A stretch of 64,000 nucleotides of DNA from Cristatella mucedo. Lineage: Eukaryota > Bryozoa > Phylactolaemata > Cristatellidae. A model generated the notes under the pieces. The model searched no databases. It was not told the DNA's origin and worked only from the letters and a program-made list of their open reading frames with translations. The stretch lies in NCBI GenBank assembly GCA_009760855.2, contig WPIO01000102.1, forward strand, positions 1-64,000, in the 5' to 3' direction. Both the position numbers and the translations under genes were made by a program. Shown here piece by piece: positions 29,348-39,843 of the stretch (its first letter is position 1; each line of letters begins with the position of its first letter).

Positions 29348-29720
29348 CTCACTTCAGACATGGCAAATTGTTCAAATGTTTTATATTCAAAAGATGAAGG
29401 ACGGTGCAAAAATACTTAATTTTATGATGTTTTATCTTATCGAAAAGTTTAATTGCTGTTGATGTTAAACTGGATGCGATCATAATTTATCAAGATGCAT
29501 TGCGTTTGTAATGATAGCAGTCCAAAGGTGGCTTTGCTTGACTTTTTTAAGAAAAGTATGCAATTCATTAATTTCAATGTTTTCTGAGATTTTATTAATG
29601 CCTTCTTCGTTAATATCAAGCTCATAATTATCGCATAATGACGTCGCACAAATGGCGACACAAAAAGACACTGATTGTAAATTTTTGATTATCTTAATTT
29701 TAGACTTAATGCGCGGATAA
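29345..29720 (-). pseudogene. fragmentary coding remnant of unknown family
   Basis: On the minus strand, codons read NYELDINEEGINKISENIEI and then LHTFLKKVKQSHLWTAIITN before a stop near 29480. Later, in another frame, SSFEYKTFEQFAMSEVSRF appears, ending at a TAA. In the repeat junction near 29137 that stop codon is GAA, so a single base change may have created it and the frame once continued into the repeat unit. I could not name the protein. The composition differs clearly from the surrounding T-rich spacer, which is why I think it was once a gene. Confidence 0.4.
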
Positions 29721-29842
29721 ATCTTCTACATTAACATCAACCATCAATAAATGAATGGCGATATGCGGTATGGCTAACTTTTGACACTTATAGCATAATG
29801 CAAAAATACAATACTGCAAATGTTGCAATTTCTTATTCTAAT

Positions 29843-31117
29843 CTAATGGCTGGACCACTTTACTAAATCCAGATCAACTCCCTCTAAATGCATTTCCCAC
29901 AGAGGCGAAAGTTCTCTTAATTTTGCCACAGATTTGGCTATTGATTCAATTACTGCATCAATTTCTTCCATCTTTGTAAATCTGCCAAATCCAAATCTAA
30001 TAGAGCTATGAGCAAGTTCGTCTTTTAGTCCCAAGGCCTTTAAAACATAAGAAGGTTCTAAAGTTGCGGAAGTGCAAGCCGATCCAGAAGAGACGGCGAT
30101 ATCGCTAAGCGACATTAGTAAAGATTCTCCCTCAATAAATTCGAAGCTAAAATTTAAATTACCAATTAAACGGCGATCTTTATGACCATTTAGTGTGACT
30201 GATGGTATTTGCGTGATGGCTTGATATATTTTGTCTCGTAATTTTGTGACGTGAGCGGTGTCTTTTTCAAAATCCTGCATTGCTATCTCTCCGGCAACCC
30301 CAATACCTACGACCAGTGGAGTTGGCAGAGTTCCGCTTCTAATGCCGCGCTCCTGACCACCTCCACTGAAAATAGGCTTAATTTTTACTCTCGGATGCTT
30401 GCCAACATATAAAGCCCCTATGCCTTTTGGGCCATATATTTTGTGTCCAGAAATGGAAATCATGTCTATTGACATGGCCTTGACATCTATTGGGGTTTTG
30501 CCAAAGCCTTGAGCGGCATCGGTGTGGAAAAATATGCCTCTTTCTCTTGTAATCTTGCCAATTGCCGCAATATCTTGAATTACTCCAATTTCGTTATGAG
30601 CCGTCATAATTGAGACCATAATTGTTCGATCGGTAATAGCTTGTTTCAATTTTTCAAGATCCAATAGTCCATCTTTTTCTGGGTTTAGATAGGTAATATG
30701 AAAGCCCTCAGATTCTAAAGATCTGCAAGATTCGATTACGCATTTGTGCTCTGTGCTTAGAGTAATTATGTGATCTTTTTTCTCGTCTTGATAGAATCTT
30801 GCCACTCCCTTAATGGCAATATTATTAGACTCTGTAGCTCCGCTTGTGAATATAATTTCACTGGGATCTGCATTAATTACGGCAGCTACTTGCACCCTTG
30901 CTCGTTCTACCAACTCTTCGGCACGCCAACCATAGCTGTGGCTTCTGGAGTGTGGGTTGCCAAATTCTTCTTGCATGACTCTGGTTACGGCATCTATTAC
31001 TCGCGGATCGGTTGGCGTTGATGCCTGATAATCCATATATATTTTTTGCTTTAAAATCGAGCTATCAAGAAAATTACCCTTGTAGCATAGTTTATTTTCG
31101 TCTTGCGATTGGCTCAT
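29843..31117 (-). CDS. iscS: cysteine desulfurase IscS
   Basis: IscS takes sulfur from cysteine for Fe-S cluster assembly and tRNA thiolation, using PLP. The 424 residues contain the group II/IscS hallmarks: [24 protein letters not shown], the PLP lysine in [12 protein letters not shown] (Lys226), the [12 protein letters not shown] segment, and the sulfur-carrying cysteine in SSGSACTSA (Cys348). The C-terminus [18 protein letters not shown] is typical of IscS rather than SufS or NifS. About 24 extra residues precede the conserved start; initiation at Met28 is possible but the first ATG is kept. No iscR, iscU or iscA is next to it, so the isc operon is broken up. It is divergent from bamA. Confidence 0.96.
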   Translation of the reverse strand: MSQSQDENKLCYKGNFLDSSILKQKIYMDYQASTPTDPRVIDAVTRVMQEEFGNPHSRSHSYGWRAEELVERARVQVAAVINADPSEIIFTSGATESNNIAIKGVARFYQDEKKDHIITLSTEHKCVIESCRSLESEGFHITYLNPEKDGLLDLEKLKQAITDRTIMVSIMTAHNEIGVIQDIAAIGKITRERGIFFHTDAAQGFGKTPIDVKAMSIDMISISGHKIYGPKGIGALYVGKHPRVKIKPIFSGGGQERGIRSGTLPTPLVVGIGVAGEIAMQDFEKDTAHVTKLRDKIYQAITQIPSVTLNGHKDRRLIGNLNFSFEFIEGESLLMSLSDIAVSSGSACTSATLEPSYVLKALGLKDELAHSSIRFGFGRFTKMEEIDAVIESIAKSVAKLRELSPLWEMHLEGVDLDLVKWSSH

Positions 31118-31541
31118 ATTTGTTTTGCAAAATTAGATTATTTACTGCCCAGAACCACTTGTTAAAAGCAATGAAGTCTACTTGCAATATAAGGTTTTTA
31201 TTTGCAACTATTTTGGTTGATTGTTTTGGGCTAAATGTTGGGTGTTTTATTTTTTTGTTTTCTGACTATTTTTTAGTGGTGTTTGCTACTGCTGCTTGGC
31301 TTCTCTTTGTTCATTTTATCATAAATTATTTGACTTTTTTTATCATTAAAATTATTGCTTTTTAATTTGTCATAAAAATATATCACAAACTGTTGTGGCC
31401 GCAAGGTGGCTTGGCAGCTATTTAGCTGTAATTGCCTTTTTTGTGATTTTGCGCTATTGGCTCTTGTTTATCTGGGTTTTTTGTGTATTTTTATTTTGCT
31501 TTGTGGTGTTTGTTTTTGGTCCAGAATGACTACTTATATTA
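31118..31541. other. divergent spacer between iscS and bamA
   Basis: This 424-bp AT-rich region must hold promoters for both genes. Overlapping short frames on plus (31012-31365 and 31406-31669) read mostly Phe, Leu and Cys from the T-rich background and are not credible genes. Confidence 0.45.
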
Positions 31542-34022
31542 ATGAGAAATTCACTCCGCATTGCAGCTGTAGTGTTGTGTTTTTGTTGCCATCTTTTGTT
31601 GTGTGCAAAAGCCGAGGCTACCGTGGTGCGAACTATCGATATTCAAGGCTTGGAAAGAATCGAACGTAGTGCCGTATTAAATAAACTGGCAGTTTCTTTT
31701 GGTGAGGAGGTTTCTGACGATAAAATTGCAGAATTTATTAAAAAACTATACAGTACAAAATTTTTCTATAAAGTAAAAATAACCATCTCAAAAGCTGGAG
31801 CTCTGGAGATAGTGGTGCAGGAAAATCCTATAATCAATGAGGTAAAATTGCGTAATGTTTCTAAAAATTTAGCCGATTCAGCAAAGCAGAATTTATCATG
31901 TAGGAGCAGGGGAGCCTATACCAAAGAAAAAGTTAAACAAGATGCGGAAAGTTTGCGTCAGTTTTACTATACAAACGGAAGACTGAGTGCGGAAATAGTT
32001 CCAAAGTTAGAGATTTTAAGTAGAAATAGGGTGAATGTGGTGTTCGAGATAAACGAAGGTCAGGTTAGTAGGGTGGATGACGTTATAATAAACGGAAATA
32101 TGTTTCTGACCACGAAAAAAATCTCTAGTGCCCTAAATCTAAGGGGCAAGGCACGATTTGCCTCTTGGTTAAGTGGTAAGGTTTTTGAGGAAAATGCTAT
32201 TGATTTGGGCAAAAATAAAATAAAATCTCTATATGGCATGGCAGGTTTCCCAGATATGCAGGTTGCTAAATATTTAGCAGAATATGATAAAGAAACACAA
32301 AACTTTTCGGTTACATTGGATATTTTGGAGGACGAAAGATATAGATTTGGTTTCGTGGCTGTAAAAAGTTTGGTCAGCTCTATTGATGCTTCAAAAATTC
32401 CAGCCAAGGTTTTTAGTCATTTAAGTAGTGATTCTATTTACAGGGCAGATGCCATAGATCGTATAATTTTGGCGCTATCCAATTATCTAAACGATCTAGG
32501 ATACGCCTTTCCCATTATAGAGCCAGTTACGGAAAAAGATCCATCTTTGGGCGTAATGAATATTACCTTTGTAATAAAGGAGGCCATTGTGATGTATATT
32601 AATCGCATTAATATTATTGGCACAGTCAGAACAAATGATTCCGTAATTCGCAGAGAGTTGGTTTTGCGAGAGGGAGACCTTTATACCAGAAATGCCGTTA
32701 TGAGGTCTCGCGTTAGACTGAATATGTTGGGTTATTTTGATGCTATAGAAATAAAGGAAAAAAAGACAGAATATCGCGATTTAATAGATGTTGACGTGAT
32801 CGTGAAGGACAGAGATCAGACTGGAAATCTTTCTTTTTCCGTTGGTTATTCAACTTTCGAAACCTTCCTATTGATGGTGGGTTTAAGTAAGGCAAATTTA
32901 TTCGGTTTGGGTTATGCGGGCAATATCTCCACAACTCTTTCGGCTTGGAGAAGAATGGTTCAGGTTGGATTTAGCGATCCTCACTTTATGGGTACAAATC
33001 TTAGTTTGGGATTCGATCTAATGTACAGCAATATCGATCCAATACAGCTTATTCCAAGCCAAACATTGCTTTTGCCACCGTTTTTGCAAAATTCTTACAT
33101 GGCTGGGTTGCGTCTTAGTTATCCCATTACCGATAGATTGTTTCATTCTTGGAGCTTTCGCTATCAATACGATGATATGGCATTTAAGCCAGACATGATG
33201 CACTCCGGTAGTATTTATTCTAGCTCGGAACTTTACAGTCAGGCCGTAACGGGGCAAAGACAATACACTATTTTGTCGCACTCCTTAACTTATGACCGCA
33301 GAAATAATCCAATTTTGCCAACAAACGGATTCATGTTAAGTTTTACTCAAAGTTTTGCTCTGCCTTTGCCTTGGCAACAGCATTATATTTCTCACGAATT
33401 ATATGCCGGCTTTCATATTCCACTCTATTCGGATCAATGGGTGTTGAATTTATTAGGCAGATTTGGAAATATTTTCTCCTATGACGATACAGGGGTGGCC
33501 TTTAATAACAGATTCGCTGTTGGATACTACAACATGCGGGGTTTCTATTTTTCAGGAATTGGGCCACATATTGCCTTTGATTATTGCGATGTAAATCAAG
33601 AAAAGTGCTACTACGCCGATGGAAATAAAGATATCGTTCCTTCTGGGACACAATATATGTCCGGAACTGGCTTTAGGGGTGACAATTATTATGTAATGAC
33701 TACAGAATTAATGATGCCAACGCCACTTCCTCGGGAATATGGCTTAAAATTATTGGCATTTATGGATGTTGGAAGCAATTGGGGCGTCTCTGGCGGAGTT
33801 CAGGAGGCTTGGAGTCAAATTAAAAACTCCGAAGGACAGGTAATAGGAACAAAGCATGAATATATTGTAGATAGCCCTCTACCTAGAGTTGCTGTTGGGG
33901 GGGGTATTTTATGGATGTCTCCTATGGGACCAATAAGATTGGAGTTTGCCGCTGCAGTTGTAAGTCAGGTTTACGATATACCTTTGGTTGTTAGATTGCA
34001 TTTTAGTGCCTTGGCAATATAG
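31542..34022 (+). CDS. bamA: outer-membrane protein assembly factor BamA
   Basis: BamA inserts beta-barrel proteins into the outer membrane. The 826-residue protein has a signal peptide (about 1-26, ending near AKAEA), then five POTRA domains (about 27-420, beginning VVRTIDIQGLERIERSAV), then a 16-strand barrel domain. The loop-6 signature is present as NMRGFYFSGIGP near residue 663, with Met in place of the usual Val or Ile before RGF. The barrel ends VVRLHFSALAI rather than with an aromatic residue, a small oddity. The length is typical. The usual neighbours rseP, lpxD and fabZ are absent. Two other putative OMPs in the window (48.7 and 50.0 kb) are likely clients. Confidence 0.95.
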   Translation: MRNSLRIAAVVLCFCCHLLLCAKAEATVVRTIDIQGLERIERSAVLNKLAVSFGEEVSDDKIAEFIKKLYSTKFFYKVKITISKAGALEIVVQENPIINEVKLRNVSKNLADSAKQNLSCRSRGAYTKEKVKQDAESLRQFYYTNGRLSAEIVPKLEILSRNRVNVVFEINEGQVSRVDDVIINGNMFLTTKKISSALNLRGKARFASWLSGKVFEENAIDLGKNKIKSLYGMAGFPDMQVAKYLAEYDKETQNFSVTLDILEDERYRFGFVAVKSLVSSIDASKIPAKVFSHLSSDSIYRADAIDRIILALSNYLNDLGYAFPIIEPVTEKDPSLGVMNITFVIKEAIVMYINRINIIGTVRTNDSVIRRELVLREGDLYTRNAVMRSRVRLNMLGYFDAIEIKEKKTEYRDLIDVDVIVKDRDQTGNLSFSVGYSTFETFLLMVGLSKANLFGLGYAGNISTTLSAWRRMVQVGFSDPHFMGTNLSLGFDLMYSNIDPIQLIPSQTLLLPPFLQNSYMAGLRLSYPITDRLFHSWSFRYQYDDMAFKPDMMHSGSIYSSSELYSQAVTGQRQYTILSHSLTYDRRNNPILPTNGFMLSFTQSFALPLPWQQHYISHELYAGFHIPLYSDQWVLNLLGRFGNIFSYDDTGVAFNNRFAVGYYNMRGFYFSGIGPHIAFDYCDVNQEKCYYADGNKDIVPSGTQYMSGTGFRGDNYYVMTTELMMPTPLPREYGLKLLAFMDVGSNWGVSGGVQEAWSQIKNSEGQVIGTKHEYIVDSPLPRVAVGGGILWMSPMGPIRLEFAAAVVSQVYDIPLVVRLHFSALAI

Positions 34023-34638
34023 TTTTTTTCTGCTTTATTTTGGCGGCAATAATTTCATAAAATGCACCTCCTAATATTACATAAATATTAATTAATTTTT
34101 TGAAGCATTTTTATCGCACATCTCAAGCAAAAATCTATTTATATTTGTTGCATTAAGTGCACAGATAAGTTAATTATGAAGTAATTTTTGCGTTTAGTTT
34201 ATTTAAATAGTTTGCATCTAGCCATATCTTTACAATCATTATTTTGATAGATATTGTCTTAATGTATTGATGCCGTAAAACATCTATTGTTGCAATGAGT
34301 TGGCATTTTGTGTTGCTTTATGTAATAATTTTGATAAATATGCCGATAGCGAATCGCTTGTGTTTTTGCAAATTGGAGAAATTTGTAACTTTGCTAAAAC
34401 ATTTAATAATTTGAAGCACGCGGTAATCTCGATTGGTAGAAATGTTTGCTATTATACCAATGAATATTCGACCAGTTAAGATTTTTTGGCGTTTTTCTTT
34501 ATATTACAAATTTTAGTTACAATTCATTGCCGTGAATCGTTATTTTTGTTTATATCCCACAATCAAAGATTGCTTACTTGTCATCTTTTTGTGTCGAGTC
34601 AGTATTGTCAATCCATTATGTAGTTTTGGCCAATATTT
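34023..34638. other. spacer between convergent bamA and the 1357-residue protein gene
   Basis: A 616-bp AT-rich stretch with no supported frame. Both flanking genes end here, but I found no clear terminator hairpin. Confidence 0.45.
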
Positions 34639-37600
34639 TCACATAGCCATCATTCCTGATTGCTTGTTTATTTGCTGAATAATTCTAACTTCCTTGTGCC
34701 TTGCCGTTCCCCAGTGATGTGCATTTGCTAAGGGCTTTGCACCAACTTTCTTGATTGTGATTCTGTATGGTTCGTAGGTTTGTCCATATTCAGCCATTTC
34801 ATTGGGTTTGGTTAGGGGATAGGATAGAGATTTTAGCTGTATTTGACCGTCTTTTTTTGTTGTTATTTCTGCCACTTTTGCTACTACATTAGATTTATCG
34901 TTTGCTACAATTACTGCAAAGCCCATCTTGTTCAGTTTGAATTTTAATCTACGACATTCCGCACTGTGGTGCTTGTATTGTTCTTTCATTTGTTGCAGGG
35001 CGACATAAACTAGACTGGGCTCATGGGTTATGGAGTGATTTGTGGCACATTCTATTTCCATGTCGCATTTTCTTAATTTATTGTATAGTGCATTTAGGCA
35101 TCCATTTGTTTCTAAGCAATCTTCGCCATTTGCCACCTGAAGTGTAATTTCGGCTTCTGCACTTTCTATCGCTGGCATTATTGATTCTATCGTGGTGGTT
35201 GCTCTTAAGCAGATAGCCATTTGTTGCATAATTTCCATCTCGTTGGCCTTGTGTTGTAATAAATTTTTCGCCTCAGCAATTACCACTTCATCCGGAGTAA
35301 AGCTTGAATATAATCTGGTTAAAGAAATTTCTTCTGCTGGATTTTCAGTCTTTTTTTTGGGAGATATTTTATTTCTCACAGCGCTAAAACAAGCCTTAAG
35401 GCTTCCATTACCTCTGCCATTTGTGATTCCAAATATTTCTTTTATATTGTTTGTATGTTCATATTGATGTGCGACTGACGCAAATTTGCCCAATTTGTCT
35501 TGATCCCACAGGGAATAATGTCCATCACTTTCCTTCAATATTGTGCCACTTAAAGTAGATGTTGCTAGTATGTATTCTTGTGGGTGCTTCAGCAAAAAAG
35601 ATTGTAAAGATCTGTTTATTGCTTGGCAGATTGTTCTGTTTACTGCGACTTCATGTTTGGGCATTGTCGGTTCTAGTGTTTCATGGCGGGATTCTATTGC
35701 CCTTGCGCGAGAGAGTAGATTTTCTGTTCTTTTGCGATTTTTGTTGCTTTGATCTCGTAGATCATTTATTGTTGCTAGTATAGTTTCTCTTTGTAGGGCT
35801 TTGTTTCTTCTTTCCTTACTCTCTATTGCCCTTTGTGCAAAAAATAGAATCGCTTTAATCATTCCAGAGGTAAATCTCATAGCGGAGCCAACTTTACTAT
35901 CTAGAGAGCCAAAGCCTTCAAATGCTTTTTCCAGATTTGCATAAAATGAAGATAGTGGTATGTTGGTGTGTTTTTCATATTTTGAAGGATCCTGTATTAC
36001 ATCGATAAATAGTGACAGTTTTTCCATTGATGTCTTGTTCTGCAATATACTGCTCACTGTAGCCTGGTCTCCATGCATTAGTGCTACATATAGTCGTTGC
36101 CCAAGTGTGACTGAAGACGTTCCATCGCTTGAATTTTCAGTTGCGCTGTTAGTTGAAACGCTAAATGTTCCTGGTGGAATCGGGTTGTCATCGGATCCTG
36201 TTGTTGTGGGAGCGTCATTTGTACTTCCAAGAGAAATTTTTCTACTCGGTGTAGCTTCTGCTGCTGATGTTGATTGTGTGTTGCCATTGATTGTGCCGAA
36301 TTTTGTGACAGAATTTGTTGCCACTCCAGCTCCAGAATTACTTGCGGCACTTGAAGGCGTGGCCACATCCTCTTTACTTCCAAGAGAAATTTTTCTACTC
36401 GGTGTAGCTTCTGCCGCTGATGTTGATTGTGTGTTGCCATTGATTGTGCCGAATTTTGTGACAGAATTTGTTGCCACTCCAGCTCCAGAATTACTTGCGG
36501 CACTTGAAGGTGTGGCCGCATCTTGCGTTGTGCCAAGATTTATCTTTGCCTTATCCTTTTGCGCTACTGTTACAATGCCATCTTTTATTTTTTTATATAC
36601 TGCTTGTGTTTTATTGATTATTTTTATTGTACCAACAATCGATTGATAGCCATCAAGCTCGCTCAAGTTTATTCCTGCGGCCGTTATGGCAAACAATCCC
36701 GCACCAAAAATACCAATATTTCCAACAATGCCAAATTGTTCGGCAAGGTTTGCTCCTGCAATTATTGCGGCCTCTGCGTTGGGAATCGCCCACGCAATAG
36801 GGGCTGCGATGTCGGAGACATTTGGGCCATATAGTGCATAATCAGCCACAAAAGAGAAGTGAAATTTATGATTTTCTGCGGCTTTGATTTTTATTAGTTG
36901 TTTGTGCATTTCACCTGCTGCGGTATGAGCTTCTCTGTCTTGCTGTTGTTTTGCCATTATCAAGGCCATTTTTGTATTTATTTCCGCTAGGGCTATAGTT
37001 TTTTGCACAAACTCATCAACCTCTGCTTGTGTGTATTTTGCGTTTATTCCTATCGCAGCAATTGTTTCTGCGGTTGTTAGATTTGGGTTGGATTGTTGCA
37101 CTAAAGACATTGCAGAAAGCTGGGAAAGCATGCTGATGAGATTGCTTTTCTCATCAAGTTTTAACTTTTTCATTGTGGCTTTATGTGATGCCGCAATTAT
37201 TAATGCTTCTTTTTGTATTTCTTTTTGCCATTTTGCGGTATGTTCTGTTTTTTTTGCAAAAATATCTGCAAGAGCATTAAGGCGTGAGTGTTTTTTAATA
37301 TTATCACGATGTTCTTTTAATTGTGGAAGTACTGTCTCAAGCTGAGATTCGTAATTCTTCCTTGTTTGCATTTCTTCTAAAGTTGGTAATGTTGCCGTAG
37401 GGCCAAATGCAACCTCTTTAATTGCTGTGGCATTTTTCTGCCGCATGGCTTGCAAGCGATATGATGTATTTTTATAATCCATATTTTTAGTTGCCTCTGG
37501 TGTGATGCTTGTTAGTTGCAATTTGCTTTGTCTTCTCACATATTCTAATCTAGATTGTGTCGGAAAAAGAGGAGTTTGGCTAATTCTTATTAAAATATGC

Positions 37601-38712
37601 TCTATTGCAATAAAATTTCTTGCAAGATGTTGCCTTTGCATTAGGCTTAGCGCTCCATTTGCCATCAAGAATTGCATTCTGCCTTCCAGATTCCTTTCTG
37701 CCATTCTTCCAGTTCTTATGGGAGGATATATGCTCTGAAAAAAATTATGACCCAAGCGGGCTTCTGCTTGTTGAATGATGGATTTAATATTGTCTAAAGC
37801 TGCCGCAGTGGTGACTGGTAGTGGATTTGGTATTGATGCGCGACCTTTTTCATCGTATAGCAATTCTGCGTTTGTTATGCATCGTTCTGTTTTGTAATTT
37901 ATTTTCAACGCCGCTCTCCAGTTAGTGCTTTTATCTCTTTCCCTTTGCATCATTCCTTCATCGGATATTGTTCTTCGTGAGCGTGTTTGCGCAACCCTTG
38001 CTTTATCTGTGGTTGGATTGTCCTGACCTGTTCTTCTTGTTGAGATTGATTGAGTTGTGTGCCTTGTGAGAATGCCCTCTCTTGTATGTTGGCCTTGTTG
38101 TTGATTGGCTGTGCTATAGGTTGATGTATTTTTTGGATTCGGTCTTCTTTCTAATACGGATTGTTCGATGCTTGCTTTATCTCTCCTTGCTTTTTTAAGC
38201 TGGGTAGGCCCCTTTTTCTTTTTTGCTGATTGTTGTTGTCTTGGATTTTTTTGCGTAAATAAAGGACGATATCCTTGGTCAATTAATCCTTCCTCCTGAA
38301 TAACCTGAATTGCTTTTATGTTCTCTGCTTCAAGAAATATTTTGTTAGACGCCCCATCAAGTAAATAGATTAATATTGCAGTCGTGGAAGATTCCGATGC
38401 AACTATGTCGATTTTTTGGCGCACGTCATCTACGCAAGCTTCCAACATTTCTATTCCCTTTTTAATTTCTGTATCTTGTAGTGAGGAGGTTTGGTTGTTG
38501 GCAATAATCTGTGCCATTAGAGTTACGTTTTGTGGTCCGTACTTGACCATCATTTTTGCAATAATATCTACATTTGTTTGCACATTGATGAACTTTTGCA
38601 TTTCTGAAAGATCTGCAATTTTCTTGGCAGAAGAGGGTGTGTGATAGGTTCCTACTCTGTGCATTAAATTTAATCCTAAAAAATATAGCATCATTGTTGT
38701 GTTGTTTGCCAA
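34639..38712 (-). CDS. giant lineage-specific protein with tandem repeats, unknown function
   Basis: The 1357-residue protein matches nothing I recognise. There is no signal peptide. Residues about 150-270 are basic and low in hydrophobics (KKKKGPTQLKKARRDKAS and similar). A helical, Lys/Gln-rich middle follows. A strongly hydrophobic stretch at about 622-685 (IAWAIPNAEAAIIAGANLAE and FGIVGNIGIFGAGLFAITAA) could form a membrane hairpin. Immediately after it, residues about 729-830 are a Ser/Ala/Thr-rich tandem repeat. The C-terminal 500 residues are again helical and charged. The pattern of a soluble body, one hydrophobic hairpin and a disordered repeat resembles bacterial inclusion-membrane or effector proteins, but this is inference. 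It lies next to hemH in divergent orientation with only about 95 bp between them. Confidence 0.75.
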   Translation of the reverse strand: MANNTTMMLYFLGLNLMHRVGTYHTPSSAKKIADLSEMQKFINVQTNVDIIAKMMVKYGPQNVTLMAQIIANNQTSSLQDTEIKKGIEMLEACVDDVRQKIDIVASESSTTAILIYLLDGASNKIFLEAENIKAIQVIQEEGLIDQGYRPLFTQKNPRQQQSAKKKKGPTQLKKARRDKASIEQSVLERRPNPKNTSTYSTANQQQGQHTREGILTRHTTQSISTRRTGQDNPTTDKARVAQTRSRRTISDEGMMQRERDKSTNWRAALKINYKTERCITNAELLYDEKGRASIPNPLPVTTAAALDNIKSIIQQAEARLGHNFFQSIYPPIRTGRMAERNLEGRMQFLMANGALSLMQRQHLARNFIAIEHILIRISQTPLFPTQSRLEYVRRQSKLQLTSITPEATKNMDYKNTSYRLQAMRQKNATAIKEVAFGPTATLPTLEEMQTRKNYESQLETVLPQLKEHRDNIKKHSRLNALADIFAKKTEHTAKWQKEIQKEALIIAASHKATMKKLKLDEKSNLISMLSQLSAMSLVQQSNPNLTTAETIAAIGINAKYTQAEVDEFVQKTIALAEINTKMALIMAKQQQDREAHTAAGEMHKQLIKIKAAENHKFHFSFVADYALYGPNVSDIAAPIAWAIPNAEAAIIAGANLAEQFGIVGNIGIFGAGLFAITAAGINLSELDGYQSIVGTIKIINKTQAVYKKIKDGIVTVAQKDKAKINLGTTQDAATPSSAASNSGAGVATNSVTKFGTINGNTQSTSAAEATPSRKISLGSKEDVATPSSAASNSGAGVATNSVTKFGTINGNTQSTSAAEATPSRKISLGSTNDAPTTTGSDDNPIPPGTFSVSTNSATENSSDGTSSVTLGQRLYVALMHGDQATVSSILQNKTSMEKLSLFIDVIQDPSKYEKHTNIPLSSFYANLEKAFEGFGSLDSKVGSAMRFTSGMIKAILFFAQRAIESKERRNKALQRETILATINDLRDQSNKNRKRTENLLSRARAIESRHETLEPTMPKHEVAVNRTICQAINRSLQSFLLKHPQEYILATSTLSGTILKESDGHYSLWDQDKLGKFASVAHQYEHTNNIKEIFGITNGRGNGSLKACFSAVRNKISPKKKTENPAEEISLTRLYSSFTPDEVVIAEAKNLLQHKANEMEIMQQMAICLRATTTIESIMPAIESAEAEITLQVANGEDCLETNGCLNALYNKLRKCDMEIECATNHSITHEPSLVYVALQQMKEQYKHHSAECRRLKFKLNKMGFAVIVANDKSNVVAKVAEITTKKDGQIQLKSLSYPLTKPNEMAEYGQTYEPYRITIKKVGAKPLANAHHWGTARHKEVRIIQQINKQSGMMAM
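36223..36528 (-). repeat. 153-bp in-frame tandem duplication
   Basis: Two units (36223-36375 and 36376-36528) of 153 bp encode 51 residues each, including SNSGAGVATNSVTKFGTING and the linking SRKISLGS. Few differences separate them, and a degenerate further start of the unit follows at about 36529. Being a whole number of codons, the duplication leaves the gene open. Confidence 0.93.
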
Positions 38713-38808
38713 TTAAAGTCAATTAAATAAAGGTGATTATTTTTTGCAATAAAGCTTGATTTTTCGGTTATTTATTTTGCTAGGTGTAATAAATAATTGT
38801 CGCTTAAA

Positions 38809-39843
38809 ATGATAAACGATCCTCACTTGCTTTTTCATCGCGTTGCGGTTGTGCTATTTAATTTCGGAGGCCCCTCAAGCCTTGCCAATGTAAAACAATT
38901 TCTTTTTAACTTGTTTTACGACAAGAGAATCATATCCTTGTCAAATCCATTCAGATTTTTTTTGGCAAAATTCATATCTCAGCTGCGATATAAAACATCG
39001 CAAGAAATATATATGCATCTTGGTGGTGCTTCGCCAATTTTGGAGATGTCCAGATTGCAGGCAGATGCGCTGCAGTTGGCTTTGAGTGAATCCGACAAAA
39101 TTACTCCAGATGGCAAAAATCTTCAGTTTCGTGTATTTTTGGCCATGCGTTATGCAAGTCCAGATATTTTTGAAGTTATGCCCCAAATTGCCGAATACCA
39201 GCCACATCGGATAATTTTGCTTCCACTTTATGGACAATATTCCACCACCACAACTGAGAGTTTTTTTGATGTATGGCAAAAGGCGAGCTATATGTTAAAA
39301 TTTCCTTGCGTTGTCAATAAGGTTACTGAGTACTATGAGAATGATTTTTTTATCAAGTCTCATCTACATTATATTATGTTGGCCATGGAATATGTCGCAA
39401 AAAATCACCCCAATCAGCCCTATAAAATATTGTTTTCTGCTCACGGTCTTCCGCAAAAAATTATAGACAAAGGAGATCCCTATGAAAAACAACTTCGTAA
39501 AACAGTGGCTGCTATTATGGCTCAAATTTCCACAAATGTGCCTTATATGTTATGTTATCAATCTAAAGTTGGTCCGTTGCCATGGCTAAAGCCTTATACT
39601 ATAGAGGTTTTAAGGGAGCTTGCAAAAGCCAAAATTGGCGTATTGATTATTCCAATTTCTTTTACCTCGGAACACTCAGAAACTCTAGTAGAACTAGATA
39701 TAGAGTATAGAGAGTTAGCGGAAGAGTGGGGAATTCCATTTTATGTTAGGGTTAAGGCAATAGGTGCCCATGCAGACTATATTTCCTGCTTAAGAAGTAT
39801 AGTAATAAAAGATGTATCTAAGTTTGCAAAAGAAGACAATTAA
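38809..39843 (+). CDS. hemH: ferrochelatase
   Basis: HemH inserts Fe2+ into protoporphyrin IX, the last step of protohaem synthesis, at the inner membrane. The 344-residue product has the family start VAVVLFNFGGPSSLANVKQF, the LRYKTSQEIYMHLGGASPI segment, LPLYGQYSTTTTESF, and the catalytic-site ILFSAHGLPQKIIDKGDPYE with its invariant His. Near the C-terminus the second motif is PISFTSEHSETLVELDIEY with the conserved Glu. The frame also opens at a TTG (38797), but the ATG at 38809 is better placed. The TAA stop overlaps an ATG that opens an 81-codon frame without family features. Confidence 0.96.
   Translation: MINDPHLLFHRVAVVLFNFGGPSSLANVKQFLFNLFYDKRIISLSNPFRFFLAKFISQLRYKTSQEIYMHLGGASPILEMSRLQADALQLALSESDKITPDGKNLQFRVFLAMRYASPDIFEVMPQIAEYQPHRIILLPLYGQYSTTTTESFFDVWQKASYMLKFPCVVNKVTEYYENDFFIKSHLHYIMLAMEYVAKNHPNQPYKILFSAHGLPQKIIDKGDPYEKQLRKTVAAIMAQISTNVPYMLCYQSKVGPLPWLKPYTIEVLRELAKAKIGVLIIPISFTSEHSETLVELDIEYRELAEEWGIPFYVRVKAIGAHADYISCLRSIVIKDVSKFAKEDN

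Larger units (their letters stand above)
28731..29842. other. decayed region between virB6 and iscS
   Basis: About 1.1 kb without an intact gene. It holds a 196-bp tandem repeat (28941-29347) and remnants of coding sequence on the minus strand. Near its right end the minus strand reads a short frame ending in NVEDLSAH around 29710, which may be another remnant. The region is unlike the pure T-rich spacers and looks like recent gene decay. Confidence 0.55.

Noticed and set aside
36084..36536. 150-codon alternate frame and a 228-codon antisense frame across the 153-bp repeat
   Set aside because: Repetition keeps all frames open; the 1357-residue frame is the parsimonious gene.
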